Source: Arenibacter certesii DSM 19833 (GTDB lineage Bacteria; Bacteroidota; Bacteroidia; Flavobacteriales; Flavobacteriaceae). Taken from it: a stretch of DNA of 64,000 nucleotides. Where the stretch lies: the NCBI RefSeq assembly GCF_000429545.1, contig NZ_AUCB01000006.1, positions 147,954-211,953 on the forward strand, in the 5' to 3' direction. A program made the translations under genes and the position numbers. The notes under the pieces are model-generated. The model was not told where the DNA came from. It did no database searches and was given only the letters and a program-made list of their open reading frames with translations. Shown here piece by piece: positions 9,601 to 18,012 of the stretch (position 1 is its first letter; each line of letters opens with the position of its first letter).

Positions 9601-10530
9601 CTATTTTAAAGCCTCAACAATAGTGTTAACGTTGTATTTGAACATCCCTATATAAGTACCTTCAATAGTTCCTTTTGTTCCTAGGGCATCGGAATATAGG
9701 TTGCCGCCAATACTTACATTGTGACCTTTGGAAGTTACAGCCGCCTGCAACGCCTCTATATTACGTCTCGGTACGGAGGTTTCAATAAAAATTGATTTCA
9801 CCTTATTATCTATTATAAACTGGGATAGCTGCTGAACATCTTGCACCCCTGCTTCCGTAGCGGTAGAAATTCCTTGCAAGCCCAATACCTGAAATCCATA
9901 AGCCATTCCAAAGTAATTAAAGGCATCATGGGCCGTTACAACTATACGTTTCTCAGCGGGAAGCGTTTCTATGACCCCTTTTATCTCTTCCTCCAACGCT
10001 TCTAGTTCCTTTAGATATTGCTTGCTATTTACTGTAAATAGTCCTGCGTTATCAGGATCCAATTCTTTAAGCTTTTCCGTTACATATTGGGTTATTTGTG
10101 TCCAAAAGCCCACATTAAACCAAATATGGGGATCATAATTGGAGCCAAATTGTTCGGAAGCTAATAGCTCTTTCCTATCTAAAATATCGGTAATAGCAAC
10201 TGTATTTTTATGTTGCTTTTCCATTCTCTCAAAAATATCTACCAACTTCCCCTCTAGGTGCAAACCACTATAAAAAACAACATCTGCATTAAATAATTTA
10301 TTCACATCACCCTCGCTGGCCTTATATAGATGAGGATCTACCCCACTCCCCATAAGTCCTTGAATATCTATAGCATCTCCCCCAATTTGGTGTAAGAGAT
10401 CTGTTATTATAGATGTGGTAGCTACCACTTTAAGCTTTCCATTGTCCTTATTTTTGGAGTTCGACTTACAGCCCATTAAACCAATCAATAGTATAAGAAT
10501 AAGGAAGCTTTTATTTCCAAAAAGTTGCAT
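9601..10530 (-). CDS. Metal ABC transporter substrate-binding lipoprotein (cluster 9, ZnuA/TroA-like)
   Basis: From the chosen start this is a 309-residue lipoprotein whose signal ends in the lipobox LIGLMGC. Metal ligands of the cluster 9 family are visible: His in GVDPHLYK, His in YDPHIWF, His in TAHDAFNYF and Asp in NLYSDALG. A His rather than Glu at the third position is seen in zinc proteins and TroA, so manganese is not certain. An in-frame ATG at 10635 overlaps the regulator's stop as ATGA and would add 35 residues. I prefer 10530 because the longer form would bury the lipoprotein signal behind a lysine-rich tail, but coupling at 10635 is possible. Confidence 0.9.
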   Translation of the reverse strand: MQLFGNKSFLILILLIGLMGCKSNSKNKDNGKLKVVATTSIITDLLHQIGGDAIDIQGLMGSGVDPHLYKASEGDVNKLFNADVVFYSGLHLEGKLVDIFERMEKQHKNTVAITDILDRKELLASEQFGSNYDPHIWFNVGFWTQITQYVTEKLKELDPDNAGLFTVNSKQYLKELEALEEEIKGVIETLPAEKRIVVTAHDAFNYFGMAYGFQVLGLQGISTATEAGVQDVQQLSQFIIDNKVKSIFIETSVPRRNIEALQAAVTSKGHNVSIGGNLYSDALGTKGTIEGTYIGMFKYNVNTIVEALK

Positions 10531-10631
10531 TGACTTTAAAGAGTCCTTTGCTATTTTTCCGTTAGGGAACTTATTGAAGCCGTATCCTAGACCCATTTTC
10601 CATTTTGTTATTTTTGTCCTCTGCTCTAAAC

Positions 10632-11291
10632 TCATTCTTCCTTCATCTTTATGTATAGGTTAGCAGCTATCTGATGTGAAATTTGCTTTTGATTTTCCCC
10701 GATTCCAATCAATAAGGAACCATCAAAATCCTCAATTTCTAAAACTTGAATATGATCTCCTAAACCAATATTGTTTTTATCTAAAAACTTTAAAAAACTA
10801 GCTGAAGAATCCTTTACTCCTACACAAATCCCACCAGCTCCTACGGGTACCTCGCTCAGCTGTTTTTCGTCGCGTTCCTCTAAACCTCCGTCCTTGTCGG
10901 GAATAGGGTCGCCGTGAGGATCATATTTTGGATATTTCAGTAAGCGGTCTAAACGATCTATAAGTTTATCACTTTTTATATGCTCTAACTGCTCTGCTAC
11001 CTCATGTACTTCATCCCAAGAAAAATCGAGTTTTTCAACTAAAAAAACCTCCCATAAGCGGTGTTTTCTTATGACTCCCAAGGCTATTTTATTGCCCAAT
11101 TCAGTTAAAGATACTCCTTGGTATTTTTTATAGTGCACCAAATCTTTTTCAGCAAGCTTCTTCACCATATCCGTTACGGAAGAAGGCTTGGTGTCCATTT
11201 GTTCTGCAATGGAATTGGTAGATACCGCCTCTTTTCCCTGTCTTCCAATATGAAAGATGGTTTTGATATAATTTTCTTCTGAACGCGTCAT
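10632..11291 (-). CDS. DtxR/MntR-family metal-dependent transcriptional regulator
   Basis: From the chosen ATG this is a 219-residue regulator. Its winged helix (starting MTRSEENYIKTIF, recognition region TKPSSVTDMVKKL) is followed by the metal-binding dimerisation domain (HRLWEVFLVEKL, then HEVAEQLEHIKSDKLIDRL) with the His and Glu ligands typical of the family, and a C-terminal SH3-like FeoA domain (about 145-219). A longer frame opens at 11369, but that start would lie upstream of the promoter at 11308-11336, so 11291 is better. It begins the metal-uptake operon and probably represses it, including itself, when metal is plentiful, through the dyad at 11340-11355. Confidence 0.9.
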   Translation of the reverse strand: MTRSEENYIKTIFHIGRQGKEAVSTNSIAEQMDTKPSSVTDMVKKLAEKDLVHYKKYQGVSLTELGNKIALGVIRKHRLWEVFLVEKLDFSWDEVHEVAEQLEHIKSDKLIDRLDRLLKYPKYDPHGDPIPDKDGGLEERDEKQLSEVPVGAGGICVGVKDSSASFLKFLDKNNIGLGDHIQVLEIEDFDGSLLIGIGENQKQISHQIAANLYIKMKEE

Positions 11292-11307
11292 GAATTTAAC
11301 GTTTAAG

Positions 11308-11336
11308 CAAAAATACATTTTTATTCCTAAAAACAA
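11308..11336 (-). promoter_or_regulatory. Bacteroidota-type promoter of the metal-uptake operon
   Basis: Read leftward, TTG occupies 11336-11334 and TATTTTTG occupies 11315-11308, separated by 18 bases. This matches the TTG / TAnnTTTG promoter of Bacteroidota. Transcription would start near 11301, about 10 bases before the regulator's ATG at 11291. Confidence 0.55.
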
Positions 11337-11339
11337 ATA

Positions 11340-11355
11340 TTTAGTCGAGACTAAA
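11340..11355. promoter_or_regulatory. Perfect dyad, probable DtxR/MntR operator
   Basis: The 16 bases TTTAGTCGAGACTAAA form a perfect 7-bp inverted repeat around a GA centre. The site ends 3 bases upstream of the promoter's TTG element and 48 bases before the regulator's start. Size, TTTAG/CTAAA ends and position suit a DtxR/MntR-family operator; that assignment is inferred from context. Confidence 0.6.
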
Positions 11356-11478
11356 TTATATTGCATCACCTTACAAATACTATTATTTAAAAGTTCTGTT
11401 ATGACTTCCTGATATCAACTATTGCTCAACTACTTCGAAAATGGTAGAAATGCTACCAATCCAGGAGGATATCATGAA

Positions 11479-11504
11479 TTGTAATTAAGTTCTTAGTATT
11501 TTTG
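11479..11504 (+). promoter_or_regulatory. Candidate promoter of the lycopene cyclase gene
   Basis: TATTTTTG at 11497-11504 matches the TAnnTTTG element, with TTG at 11479-11481. The 15-base spacing is shorter than the usual 17-23. The match would start the transcript near 11511, leaving a leader of about 60 bases before the ATG at 11574. Confidence 0.35.
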
Positions 11505-11573
11505 AAAATCCTCAAAATAATTGGGAGGATACATCCACCAAAAAGGGAAACATATATAACAGCAACACATCTA

Positions 11574-12722
11574 ATGACTAATTACGATTATATTATTGTT
11601 GGCGCTGGTGCGTCCGGATTGATGCTTGCCGATGCCCTTGGGCAAGACCCTTTCTTTAATGACAAGTCCATTTTACTGATAGAAAAAGAAAAGAAACAAG
11701 AGAATGATCGTACCTGGTGTTTTTGGGAAACTGGTGCAACCCAGTTTAAAGAGGTAATCCACAAAAGTTGGCGTCAGATATTTTTCGCTGGCAAAGTTTA
11801 TTCGGAACAATTACCCCTAGACCCGTATTCCTATAAAATGGTTCGTGGAGACAGTTTCTACAACAACTATTTAGAGCGGATAAAAAATTATCCAAATATC
11901 TCCCTTACCATGGAAACGGTAACGGACGTAAAAGACAAAACCTCCCATGTAGAAATAACTACATCTATTTCTTTCTACCACTCAAAAAAGGTGTTTAACA
12001 GTGCTTTTGATTACAAAACCCTATTGAACCAGAATAAATATCCCGTATTGCAACAGCATTTTCTGGGTTGGTTTGTAAAAACAACTCATCCAATATTTAA
12101 CCCGGAACAAGCTACCTTTATGGATTTTTCTATTCCCCAAAAAGGAAACACTCGGTTTATGTACGTATTGCCTACCTCCACTACCGAAGCCTTAATAGAA
12201 TATACGCTTTTTTCTAAGGAGGTATTGTCCACTTCAGAATATGAAGATGGATTAAAGGCATATATGAAAGACCACTTGGGCTGTGAGGAATATGAAATTA
12301 TCACCTATGAAAAAGGGAACATTCCCATGAGCTGTTTTAATTTCAATAGCTATAACACCAGTAATGTGATGCATATAGGCATTTCCGGAGGTTGGGCGAA
12401 ACCAAGTTCGGGTTATACCTTTATGCATTCTTATAAAAAGGTGCAAAATTTGATCCCCTTTCTAAAAAAAGGACAACCTTTGGACAAGTTTGGAAAAAGA
12501 AATCGGTTTTGGTTTTATGACTTGTTACTACTAGATATATTGCACGAGGATAATAGTAAAGGCCGATTAATATTTGAACAGCTTTTTAAAAACCAACGTC
12601 CGCAATTAATATTCAAATTTTTAGATGAAGAGACCAATCTTTGGGAAGATCTTCAAATCATTGCCGCCTGTCCCAAAAAAGAATTCATTTTAGCATTGAT
12701 ACGTAGAATCATTAAATTTTAA
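11574..12722 (+). CDS. crtY: Lycopene beta-cyclase family protein
   Basis: From the chosen start this is a 382-residue flavoprotein. It opens with a dinucleotide-binding motif (YDYIIVGAGASGLMLADAL) and carries the lycopene cyclase signature DRTWCFWE, a PTSTTEALIEYTLFS segment and a GISGGWAKPSSGYTF region. CrtY-type enzymes close both ends of lycopene to give beta-carotene, the precursor of flavobacterial zeaxanthin pigments. An in-frame ATG at 11502 is rejected because it lies inside the predicted promoter and would put 24 residues before the Rossmann strand. No crtB, crtI or crtZ is nearby, so it is separated from the usual carotenoid cluster; a polyprenyl synthase lies 3.5 kb downstream on the other strand. 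Confidence 0.88.
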   Translation: MTNYDYIIVGAGASGLMLADALGQDPFFNDKSILLIEKEKKQENDRTWCFWETGATQFKEVIHKSWRQIFFAGKVYSEQLPLDPYSYKMVRGDSFYNNYLERIKNYPNISLTMETVTDVKDKTSHVEITTSISFYHSKKVFNSAFDYKTLLNQNKYPVLQQHFLGWFVKTTHPIFNPEQATFMDFSIPQKGNTRFMYVLPTSTTEALIEYTLFSKEVLSTSEYEDGLKAYMKDHLGCEEYEIITYEKGNIPMSCFNFNSYNTSNVMHIGISGGWAKPSSGYTFMHSYKKVQNLIPFLKKGQPLDKFGKRNRFWFYDLLLLDILHEDNSKGRLIFEQLFKNQRPQLIFKFLDEETNLWEDLQIIAACPKKEFILALIRRIIKF

Positions 12723-12783
12723 CAAGCATAATTTCAACCCTTATATCAATATACCTACATTTAAACATACCTCTGCAAACCTA

Positions 12784-12797
12784 AAGGGCATGCCCTT
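12784..12797. promoter_or_regulatory. 14-bp palindrome upstream of the cytochrome c lipoprotein gene
   Basis: AAGGGCATGCCCTT is a perfect palindrome ending 24 bases before the ATG at 12822. It could be an operator or a small leader hairpin. No regulator can be assigned. Confidence 0.25.
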
Positions 12798-12821
12798 AAA
12801 ACAAAACGTTAATCAAGATCA

Positions 12822-15800
12822 ATGAGAACCATAATTTTCAACCGCACCTTCCTTTCCCTTATCTTAACTACGCTACTCATTTCTTCCTGTAAAAAAGAGG
12901 AGTCGAAAATTACCAAGGAACCCTGGCTTGTAATTCAAGAAGATTCCTTAACCGTAGCCGCTAGGTTTAAGGAAATAGAAGAAAATGTACCTGCCCAAGT
13001 TGCAGAAGGATTTACCCTTTCCCTATGGGCATCGGATTCTTTGGCCCCAGATCCTGTAGCGATGTCTATAGACGACAAAGGAAACATCTATTTAACAAGA
13101 ACTAATCGGCAAAAAAATTCGGAGTTCGATATTAGAGGCTTTAGGGACTGGATGACCCCTTCCATAGCATTAGAATCAGTGGAAGACAGAAGAAATTTTT
13201 TACATCGGACCTTTGCAACTGATAAAAGTGAAGAAAACAACTGGTTAAAAGATTTAAATAAGGATAGCATCCACGATTGGCGGGATCTCACGGTGGAAAA
13301 AGACGAAGTATGGAAGCTAGAAGACCTTAACAATAATGGTAGGGCCGATATGGCTACCAGAATAGTGAACGATTTTAATGAGGAAGTGTCCGATGTAGCA
13401 GGCGCACTCTTAGTAAGAGAGAACGATATGTTTGTGGGGATCGCTCCAGATATGTGGCGTTTTACAGATAAGGACGGAGACGGAATAATGGAACACAAAA
13501 CTTCCATCTCCCATGGCTATGGAATACATATAGGGTTTAGCGGACACGGTATGTCTGGCGCTATAGAAGGACCGGATGGTAAAATATATTGGGGAATTGG
13601 CGACATAGGGGCCAATATCACCACGGAAGACGGTACAAATCACAAATACCCCAATCAGGGAGTTATTGTAAGATCTAATCCCGATGGAAGCGATTTTGAA
13701 GTTTTTGCAAGGGGATTGCGAAACACTCACGAATTTGTATTTGATGAATACGGGAATATAATCAGTTCCGATAATGACGGGGACCACCGTGGGGAAAGCG
13801 AACGATTGGTATATATTGTAGAAGGTTCAGACGCAGGATGGCGCGCCAATTGGCAATACGGGAAATATACCGATCCTAAAAACAATGGATATAATGTCTG
13901 GATGGATGAAAAACTCTTCGTTCCTCGCTGGGAAGACCAGGCTGCATACATTATTCCTCCGATAGCGAATTTTCATAATGGACCCACGGGAATGGCTTAT
14001 AACCCCGGAACCGCATTAGGAAAAGAATGGCGAAATAAATTTTTCTTGGTAGAATTTGTCGGTAACCCTAGCCGATCCCATATTTGGAGTTTTGACCTAA
14101 AGCCAAAAGGAGCCTCTTTTGAGTTAAATACAGAACAAGATATTCTTAGTGGAATACTTCCCACAGGAATTCGCTTTGCACCCGATGGAGCACTGTACCT
14201 AGCCGACTGGATTAACGGCTGGGGCACTAAAAACTACGGAAGGGTTTGGAAATTGGATGTAAGCGATAACAAGAACAACCTAGCTGCAGAAAGAAAGGAG
14301 ACAGAGCGATTAATGACTTTGGATTATAAAAACCAAAGTATAGAGAGGCTCACCCAACTGTTGGCCTATCCAGATATGCGGATAAGACAGAAAGCACAAT
14401 TTGAACTGGTTGCAAAAGATAAGAATGGCTTAATAGGGCTGAAGAATGCTATACAGGAAAACAACAATCAATTAGCTCGCATCCATGGTATTTGGGGCAT
14501 AAGCCAATTAGCACGGTATAAAAGAGGCCGAGCAGCCTTATTAATCCCTTTATTACAGGACAAGGATGTAGAAATTATAGCACAGACCGCCAAGGTGCTT
14601 GGAGATTTAAAATATAAGGCGGCAGGAAATAATTTAATTCCCCTATTGCAACACAATAATGCTAGGGTACAGTTCTTTGCAGCGCAAGCTCTAGGTAGAA
14701 TTCAAGAAAATGAAGCGATTAATCCTTTATTGGAAATGTTAAAAACCAATAATGACGAGGATGTTTACCTAAGACATGCGGCTGTGCTGGCCTTGTCCAG
14801 GATAGGGCAGATACGACCCATAGTCCAATTGGCACAAAATAATAATCGTAGTTTGCGTTTAGCCGCTGTTTTGGTATTGCGAAGACTACAAAACGAAAAG
14901 GTGGCATTATTTTTAAATGATGAGGACGAATATATTGTGGCCGAAGCTGCAAGGGCAATCAATGACGATTGGTCCATAGAAAATGCGCTTCCAGAATTAG
15001 CCTCCCTCTTAAACGAAGAACGGTTTACATCGGACCCTCTATTACGCAGAAGTATTAATGCCGCACTTAGGGTAGGTGGCGAAAAAGAATTAGATCTGTT
15101 AATTAATTTTGCCAGAAGATCTAATGTATCTGCCACATTAAGAAGTGAAGCCTTAGCAACAATTGGCACATGGGCTTCCCCTTCCGTATTGGACAGGGTA
15201 GATGGCAGGTACAGGGGCGAAATATGGAGGGACGCTAAAGTAGTACGCCAGAAATTGGAAAAGCATATTCCTGAATTCATTAGCGATTCTAATCCAGAAA
15301 TGTTAGCCGCTATGGCAAAAACCATTGGTATTCTAAAGATAGACGGTTACCATTCCCAAATGGTAAAACTCATGAAGACCCATTCCTCTCCAGAGGTAAG
15401 AGCCTCAATGCTAGTGGCGCTTGGGGATTTAAAATACAATAATATTGAGGAAGTCATGGAGGAAGGTATGCGCGATAAAAATCAGCATGTGCGTACCGTG
15501 GCTTTGGGATTACTTACCCAATTGGATATTGATAAGGAAAAACTCCCAAATATTGTTACTCCTATTTTTAAAAGCGGATCGCTTAGGGAACAACAAAAAA
15601 TGCTAAGTGTTTTAGGGGAAATGCCCGCTAAAAAAACTAGTGCGGTATTAGCCTCCCTAATTAAACAGGCAAATGCCAATACGCTTTCCAGAGGGGTAAT
15701 CTTAGATTTAATAGAGGCTGTAGAAGCCAGTGAATCTGAAGAATTAATCGCTCAATTAGACCAAATAAAAGCTAAGGGAGACGGCCTAGACGCCTATAAG

Positions 15801-16232
15801 GAAACACTAAACGGAGGAAATAGATGGGCAGGAAATCAATATTTCAACACTAATTCTGCAGGGCAATGTGTTCGCTGCCATTCCGTAAACGGTCAAGGCG
15901 GGACAGTAGGTCCACCAATGGATAATATTGGAAACATTTTAAACAGAGAACAACTCTTAGAATCCCTAATACAACCAAGTGCACGTTTGGCCCCTGGCTA
16001 CGGTACAGTAACCCTTACCTTAAAAGAAGGACAGGTGGTAACGGGAGTATTGGAATCGGAAAGTCAAGATGAAATCATCTTAAGAACTTCCGATGCAGAG
16101 CCATTGGTGATCGCAACATCACGGATTGCTAAGCGGCAGAACATGCCCTCTGGCATGCCAGCAATGGGTTCCCTTATGTCTAAGAGAGAGATTAGGGATA
16201 TTATAGAATTCTTAGCTAATATGAAAAACTAA
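12822..16232 (+). CDS. Large lipoprotein with dehydrogenase-like propeller, HEAT repeats and cytochrome c domain
   Basis: This 1136-residue protein has a lipoprotein signal with Cys23 in LLISSC. Residues about 55-490 form a beta-propeller like those of membrane-bound sugar dehydrogenases (SPDGSDFEVFARGLRNTH-like segments, FAPDGALYLADWING). Residues about 500-980 are tandem HEAT repeats (LLQHNNARVQFFAAQALGRI, LRHAAVLALSRIG and others). The C-terminal domain binds heme c through Cys1016, Cys1019 and His1020 (CVRCH), with methionine-rich candidates for the axial ligand near the end. This architecture is known from Planctomycetes-Verrucomicrobia and from Bacteroidota; it presumably passes electrons from an oxidised substrate to heme in the periplasm. 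The substrate is unknown and no partner genes are adjacent. Confidence 0.88.
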   Translation: MRTIIFNRTFLSLILTTLLISSCKKEESKITKEPWLVIQEDSLTVAARFKEIEENVPAQVAEGFTLSLWASDSLAPDPVAMSIDDKGNIYLTRTNRQKNSEFDIRGFRDWMTPSIALESVEDRRNFLHRTFATDKSEENNWLKDLNKDSIHDWRDLTVEKDEVWKLEDLNNNGRADMATRIVNDFNEEVSDVAGALLVRENDMFVGIAPDMWRFTDKDGDGIMEHKTSISHGYGIHIGFSGHGMSGAIEGPDGKIYWGIGDIGANITTEDGTNHKYPNQGVIVRSNPDGSDFEVFARGLRNTHEFVFDEYGNIISSDNDGDHRGESERLVYIVEGSDAGWRANWQYGKYTDPKNNGYNVWMDEKLFVPRWEDQAAYIIPPIANFHNGPTGMAYNPGTALGKEWRNKFFLVEFVGNPSRSHIWSFDLKPKGASFELNTEQDILSGILPTGIRFAPDGALYLADWINGWGTKNYGRVWKLDVSDNKNNLAAERKETERLMTLDYKNQSIERLTQLLAYPDMRIRQKAQFELVAKDKNGLIGLKNAIQENNNQLARIHGIWGISQLARYKRGRAALLIPLLQDKDVEIIAQTAKVLGDLKYKAAGNNLIPLLQHNNARVQFFAAQALGRIQENEAINPLLEMLKTNNDEDVYLRHAAVLALSRIGQIRPIVQLAQNNNRSLRLAAVLVLRRLQNEKVALFLNDEDEYIVAEAARAINDDWSIENALPELASLLNEERFTSDPLLRRSINAALRVGGEKELDLLINFARRSNVSATLRSEALATIGTWASPSVLDRVDGRYRGEIWRDAKVVRQKLEKHIPEFISDSNPEMLAAMAKTIGILKIDGYHSQMVKLMKTHSSPEVRASMLVALGDLKYNNIEEVMEEGMRDKNQHVRTVALGLLTQLDIDKEKLPNIVTPIFKSGSLREQQKMLSVLGEMPAKKTSAVLASLIKQANANTLSRGVILDLIEAVEASESEELIAQLDQIKAKGDGLDAYKETLNGGNRWAGNQYFNTNSAGQCVRCHSVNGQGGTVGPPMDNIGNILNREQLLESLIQPSARLAPGYGTVTLTLKEGQVVTGVLESESQDEIILRTSDAEPLVIATSRIAKRQNMPSGMPAMGSLMSKREIRDIIEFLANMKN

Positions 16233-16240
16233 TAGCCAAT

Positions 16241-17215
16241 CTACACCTCCCGCTTCATTAGGGAGGTGCCAAATTGGGCTAACATTTCCTTTTTAGACTG
16301 TTCTATAGGAAGCTCATCCAATAGAGAAAATGCTTTTTGGGTGTATCTTTCTATTTCCTTTAATGTATGCACTACCGCACCGGTTTCCGCATACAATTCC
16401 TTAACGGTGGCGACTTTGTGCGAAGTGTCTACCGGTTTTATGGAAAACAAATGCTCCAACTCTTGTTTTTGAATGGAATTACCCAATTCCAATGCCTTTA
16501 AATACAAATAGGTCTTTTTATTAACCATAATATCCCCTCCTACTTGTTTGCCAAAGGTTTTAGGATCGCCAAAGGCATCTAAATAATCATCTTGTAACTG
16601 AAAAGCGATTCCCAAATACTTACCAAAGTTATAGATCGCTTCTTGTATTGGCTTGGGCTGTTCGGCGATTATTGCTCCCATTTTCATGGCGGCTCCCACC
16701 AAAACGGCGGTCTTATACTGAATCATTAACAGATATTCTGGAATACTAACATTGTCCCTCGTCTCAAAATCCACATCATATTGTTGCCCTTCACAAACTT
16801 CCAAGGCCGTTTTACTGAACAAGTGCATCAATTCCTTATACGAGCTGTCGGGATAGCTCTCTAAAAGTGTATAACTATAGATAAGCATAGCATCCCCCGA
16901 TAGAATACCGGTGTTTACATCCCACTTCTCATGCACGGTCTGCATTCCCCTACGTAGGGGTGCACCGTCCATAATATCATCATGTACCAAGGAAAAATTA
17001 TGGAATACCTCAATTGCCAATGCTGCATCCATCGCCTTTTTATAATCCACCCCAAAAATATCTGTGGTCATCAAAGTGAGTACTGGACGTAATCGTTTTC
17101 CTCCAAGATGAAGTATATATGACATTGGCTCATAAAGATTTAGCGGCTCTTTCACCACGCTCTTACTTTCTAAATAAGCTGTAAAATGGGATCGATATTG
17201 GTCAATTTTTGGCAT
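16241..17215 (-). CDS. Polyprenyl diphosphate synthase (trans-isoprenyl type)
   Basis: From the chosen start this is a 324-residue enzyme. The first aspartate-rich motif is DDIMD at residues 79-83 (LVHDDIMDGAPLRRG) and the second is DDYLD at 209-213 (QLQDDYLDAFGD); GGKRLRP near 38 binds isopentenyl diphosphate. It condenses isopentenyl diphosphate with allylic diphosphates to C15-C20 or longer chains for carotenoids or quinones. An aromatic residue five positions before the first motif suggests a short product, but length cannot be fixed by eye. A start at 17284 is rejected because a TATTTTTG element (17241-17234, leftward) lies just before 17215. The nearby crtY fits a carotenoid role without proving it. 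Confidence 0.88.
   Translation of the reverse strand: MPKIDQYRSHFTAYLESKSVVKEPLNLYEPMSYILHLGGKRLRPVLTLMTTDIFGVDYKKAMDAALAIEVFHNFSLVHDDIMDGAPLRRGMQTVHEKWDVNTGILSGDAMLIYSYTLLESYPDSSYKELMHLFSKTALEVCEGQQYDVDFETRDNVSIPEYLLMIQYKTAVLVGAAMKMGAIIAEQPKPIQEAIYNFGKYLGIAFQLQDDYLDAFGDPKTFGKQVGGDIMVNKKTYLYLKALELGNSIQKQELEHLFSIKPVDTSHKVATVKELYAETGAVVHTLKEIERYTQKAFSLLDELPIEQSKKEMLAQFGTSLMKREV
16244..16268. terminator. Hairpin between convergent genes, possible terminator
   Basis: CACCTCCC at 16244-16251 pairs with GGGAGGTG at 16261-16268 across a 9-base loop. It sits just past the stop of the rightward cytochrome gene and overlaps the last codons of the leftward polyprenyl synthase. There is no T-run, so termination is uncertain. 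Confidence 0.3.
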
Positions 17216-17325
17216 AGGGACACATTTTTTTTTCAAAAATACGCCAATCAGCTCAGTATGCATAAAGAATTGCACGCTTCGCAATATCTCATGAATCTAA
17301 AACGAAAAGAATCATGGAAACTTTA

Positions 17326-17355
17326 TTGGTTTTTATAGTTTCCTAACTATCTTTG
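17326..17355 (+). promoter_or_regulatory. Promoter of the tetR-efflux operon
   Basis: TTG at 17326-17328 and TATCTTTG at 17348-17355 are 19 bases apart, a full match to the Bacteroidota promoter. Transcription should start near 17361, almost at the ATG at 17364, so the tetR mRNA may be leaderless or nearly so. Confidence 0.65.
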
Positions 17356-17363
17356 CGGCCATT

Positions 17364-17969
17364 ATGAAGGAGTTGATATTAGATAAGGCTACGGAACTGT
17401 TTTTAAACCTAGGGGTTAAAAGTGTTACCATGGATGATCTCGCAAATGAAGTAGGCATTTCCAAGAAGACAATCTACACTCACTATGAAAATAAAACTAA
17501 GTTGGTACAAGAGTGTACTACTCGGCTATTTGATAAAATAAGTGAAGGCATAAATACGATATGTGCCTTGGGGAAAAACCCAATTGAGGAGTTATACGAT
17601 ATTAAGAAATATATAATCATTTATATAAAGGATGAAAAATCTTCCTCACAATATCAGTTACAAAAATATTATCCTAAAATCGCCCATCATCTAAGGACCA
17701 AGCAGAATGCCCTTATGCAGAAATGCACTTTCAACAATATAAAAAGAGGCTTAGAACTGGGAATTTACCGGGAAGATATAAATATAGAATTTGTGTCTAG
17801 AATTTACATTTCTGGAATGACTAATATACAAGACCCTAAAATGTTTCCGACAAACCTTTTTCCAATGGATAGATTGCAAAGCTATTTCTTGGAGTACTAT
17901 TTAAGGGGTATTGTAACCCCAAAAGGAAGAAAATTTTTGGAAGAAATTATTCATTCCCATCAAGAATAA
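17364..17969 (+). CDS. TetR/AcrR family transcriptional regulator
   Basis: This 201-residue protein has the TetR helix-turn-helix at residues about 5-50 (AIDLANEVGIS-type segment read as MDDLANEVGISKKTIYTHY) and an all-helical ligand-binding domain to the end. It is the first gene of an operon with a TolC protein (43 bases downstream), an adaptor and an RND pump. By analogy with AcrR-type systems it is inferred to repress the pump genes and to be released by a substrate of the pump. The promoter lies directly in front of the gene. Confidence 0.9.
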   Translation: MKELILDKATELFLNLGVKSVTMDDLANEVGISKKTIYTHYENKTKLVQECTTRLFDKISEGINTICALGKNPIEELYDIKKYIIIYIKDEKSSSQYQLQKYYPKIAHHLRTKQNALMQKCTFNNIKRGLELGIYREDINIEFVSRIYISGMTNIQDPKMFPTNLFPMDRLQSYFLEYYLRGIVTPKGRKFLEEIIHSHQE

Positions 17970-18012
17970 ATACCGCAGTATAACCAATTACCTAAACAGT
18001 AAAAATAATTCT

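Noticed and set aside
14765..15325. Open frame of 186 codons antisense to the HEAT-repeat region
   Set aside because: It mirrors the leucine- and alanine-rich repeats of the real gene and has no start region or family match.
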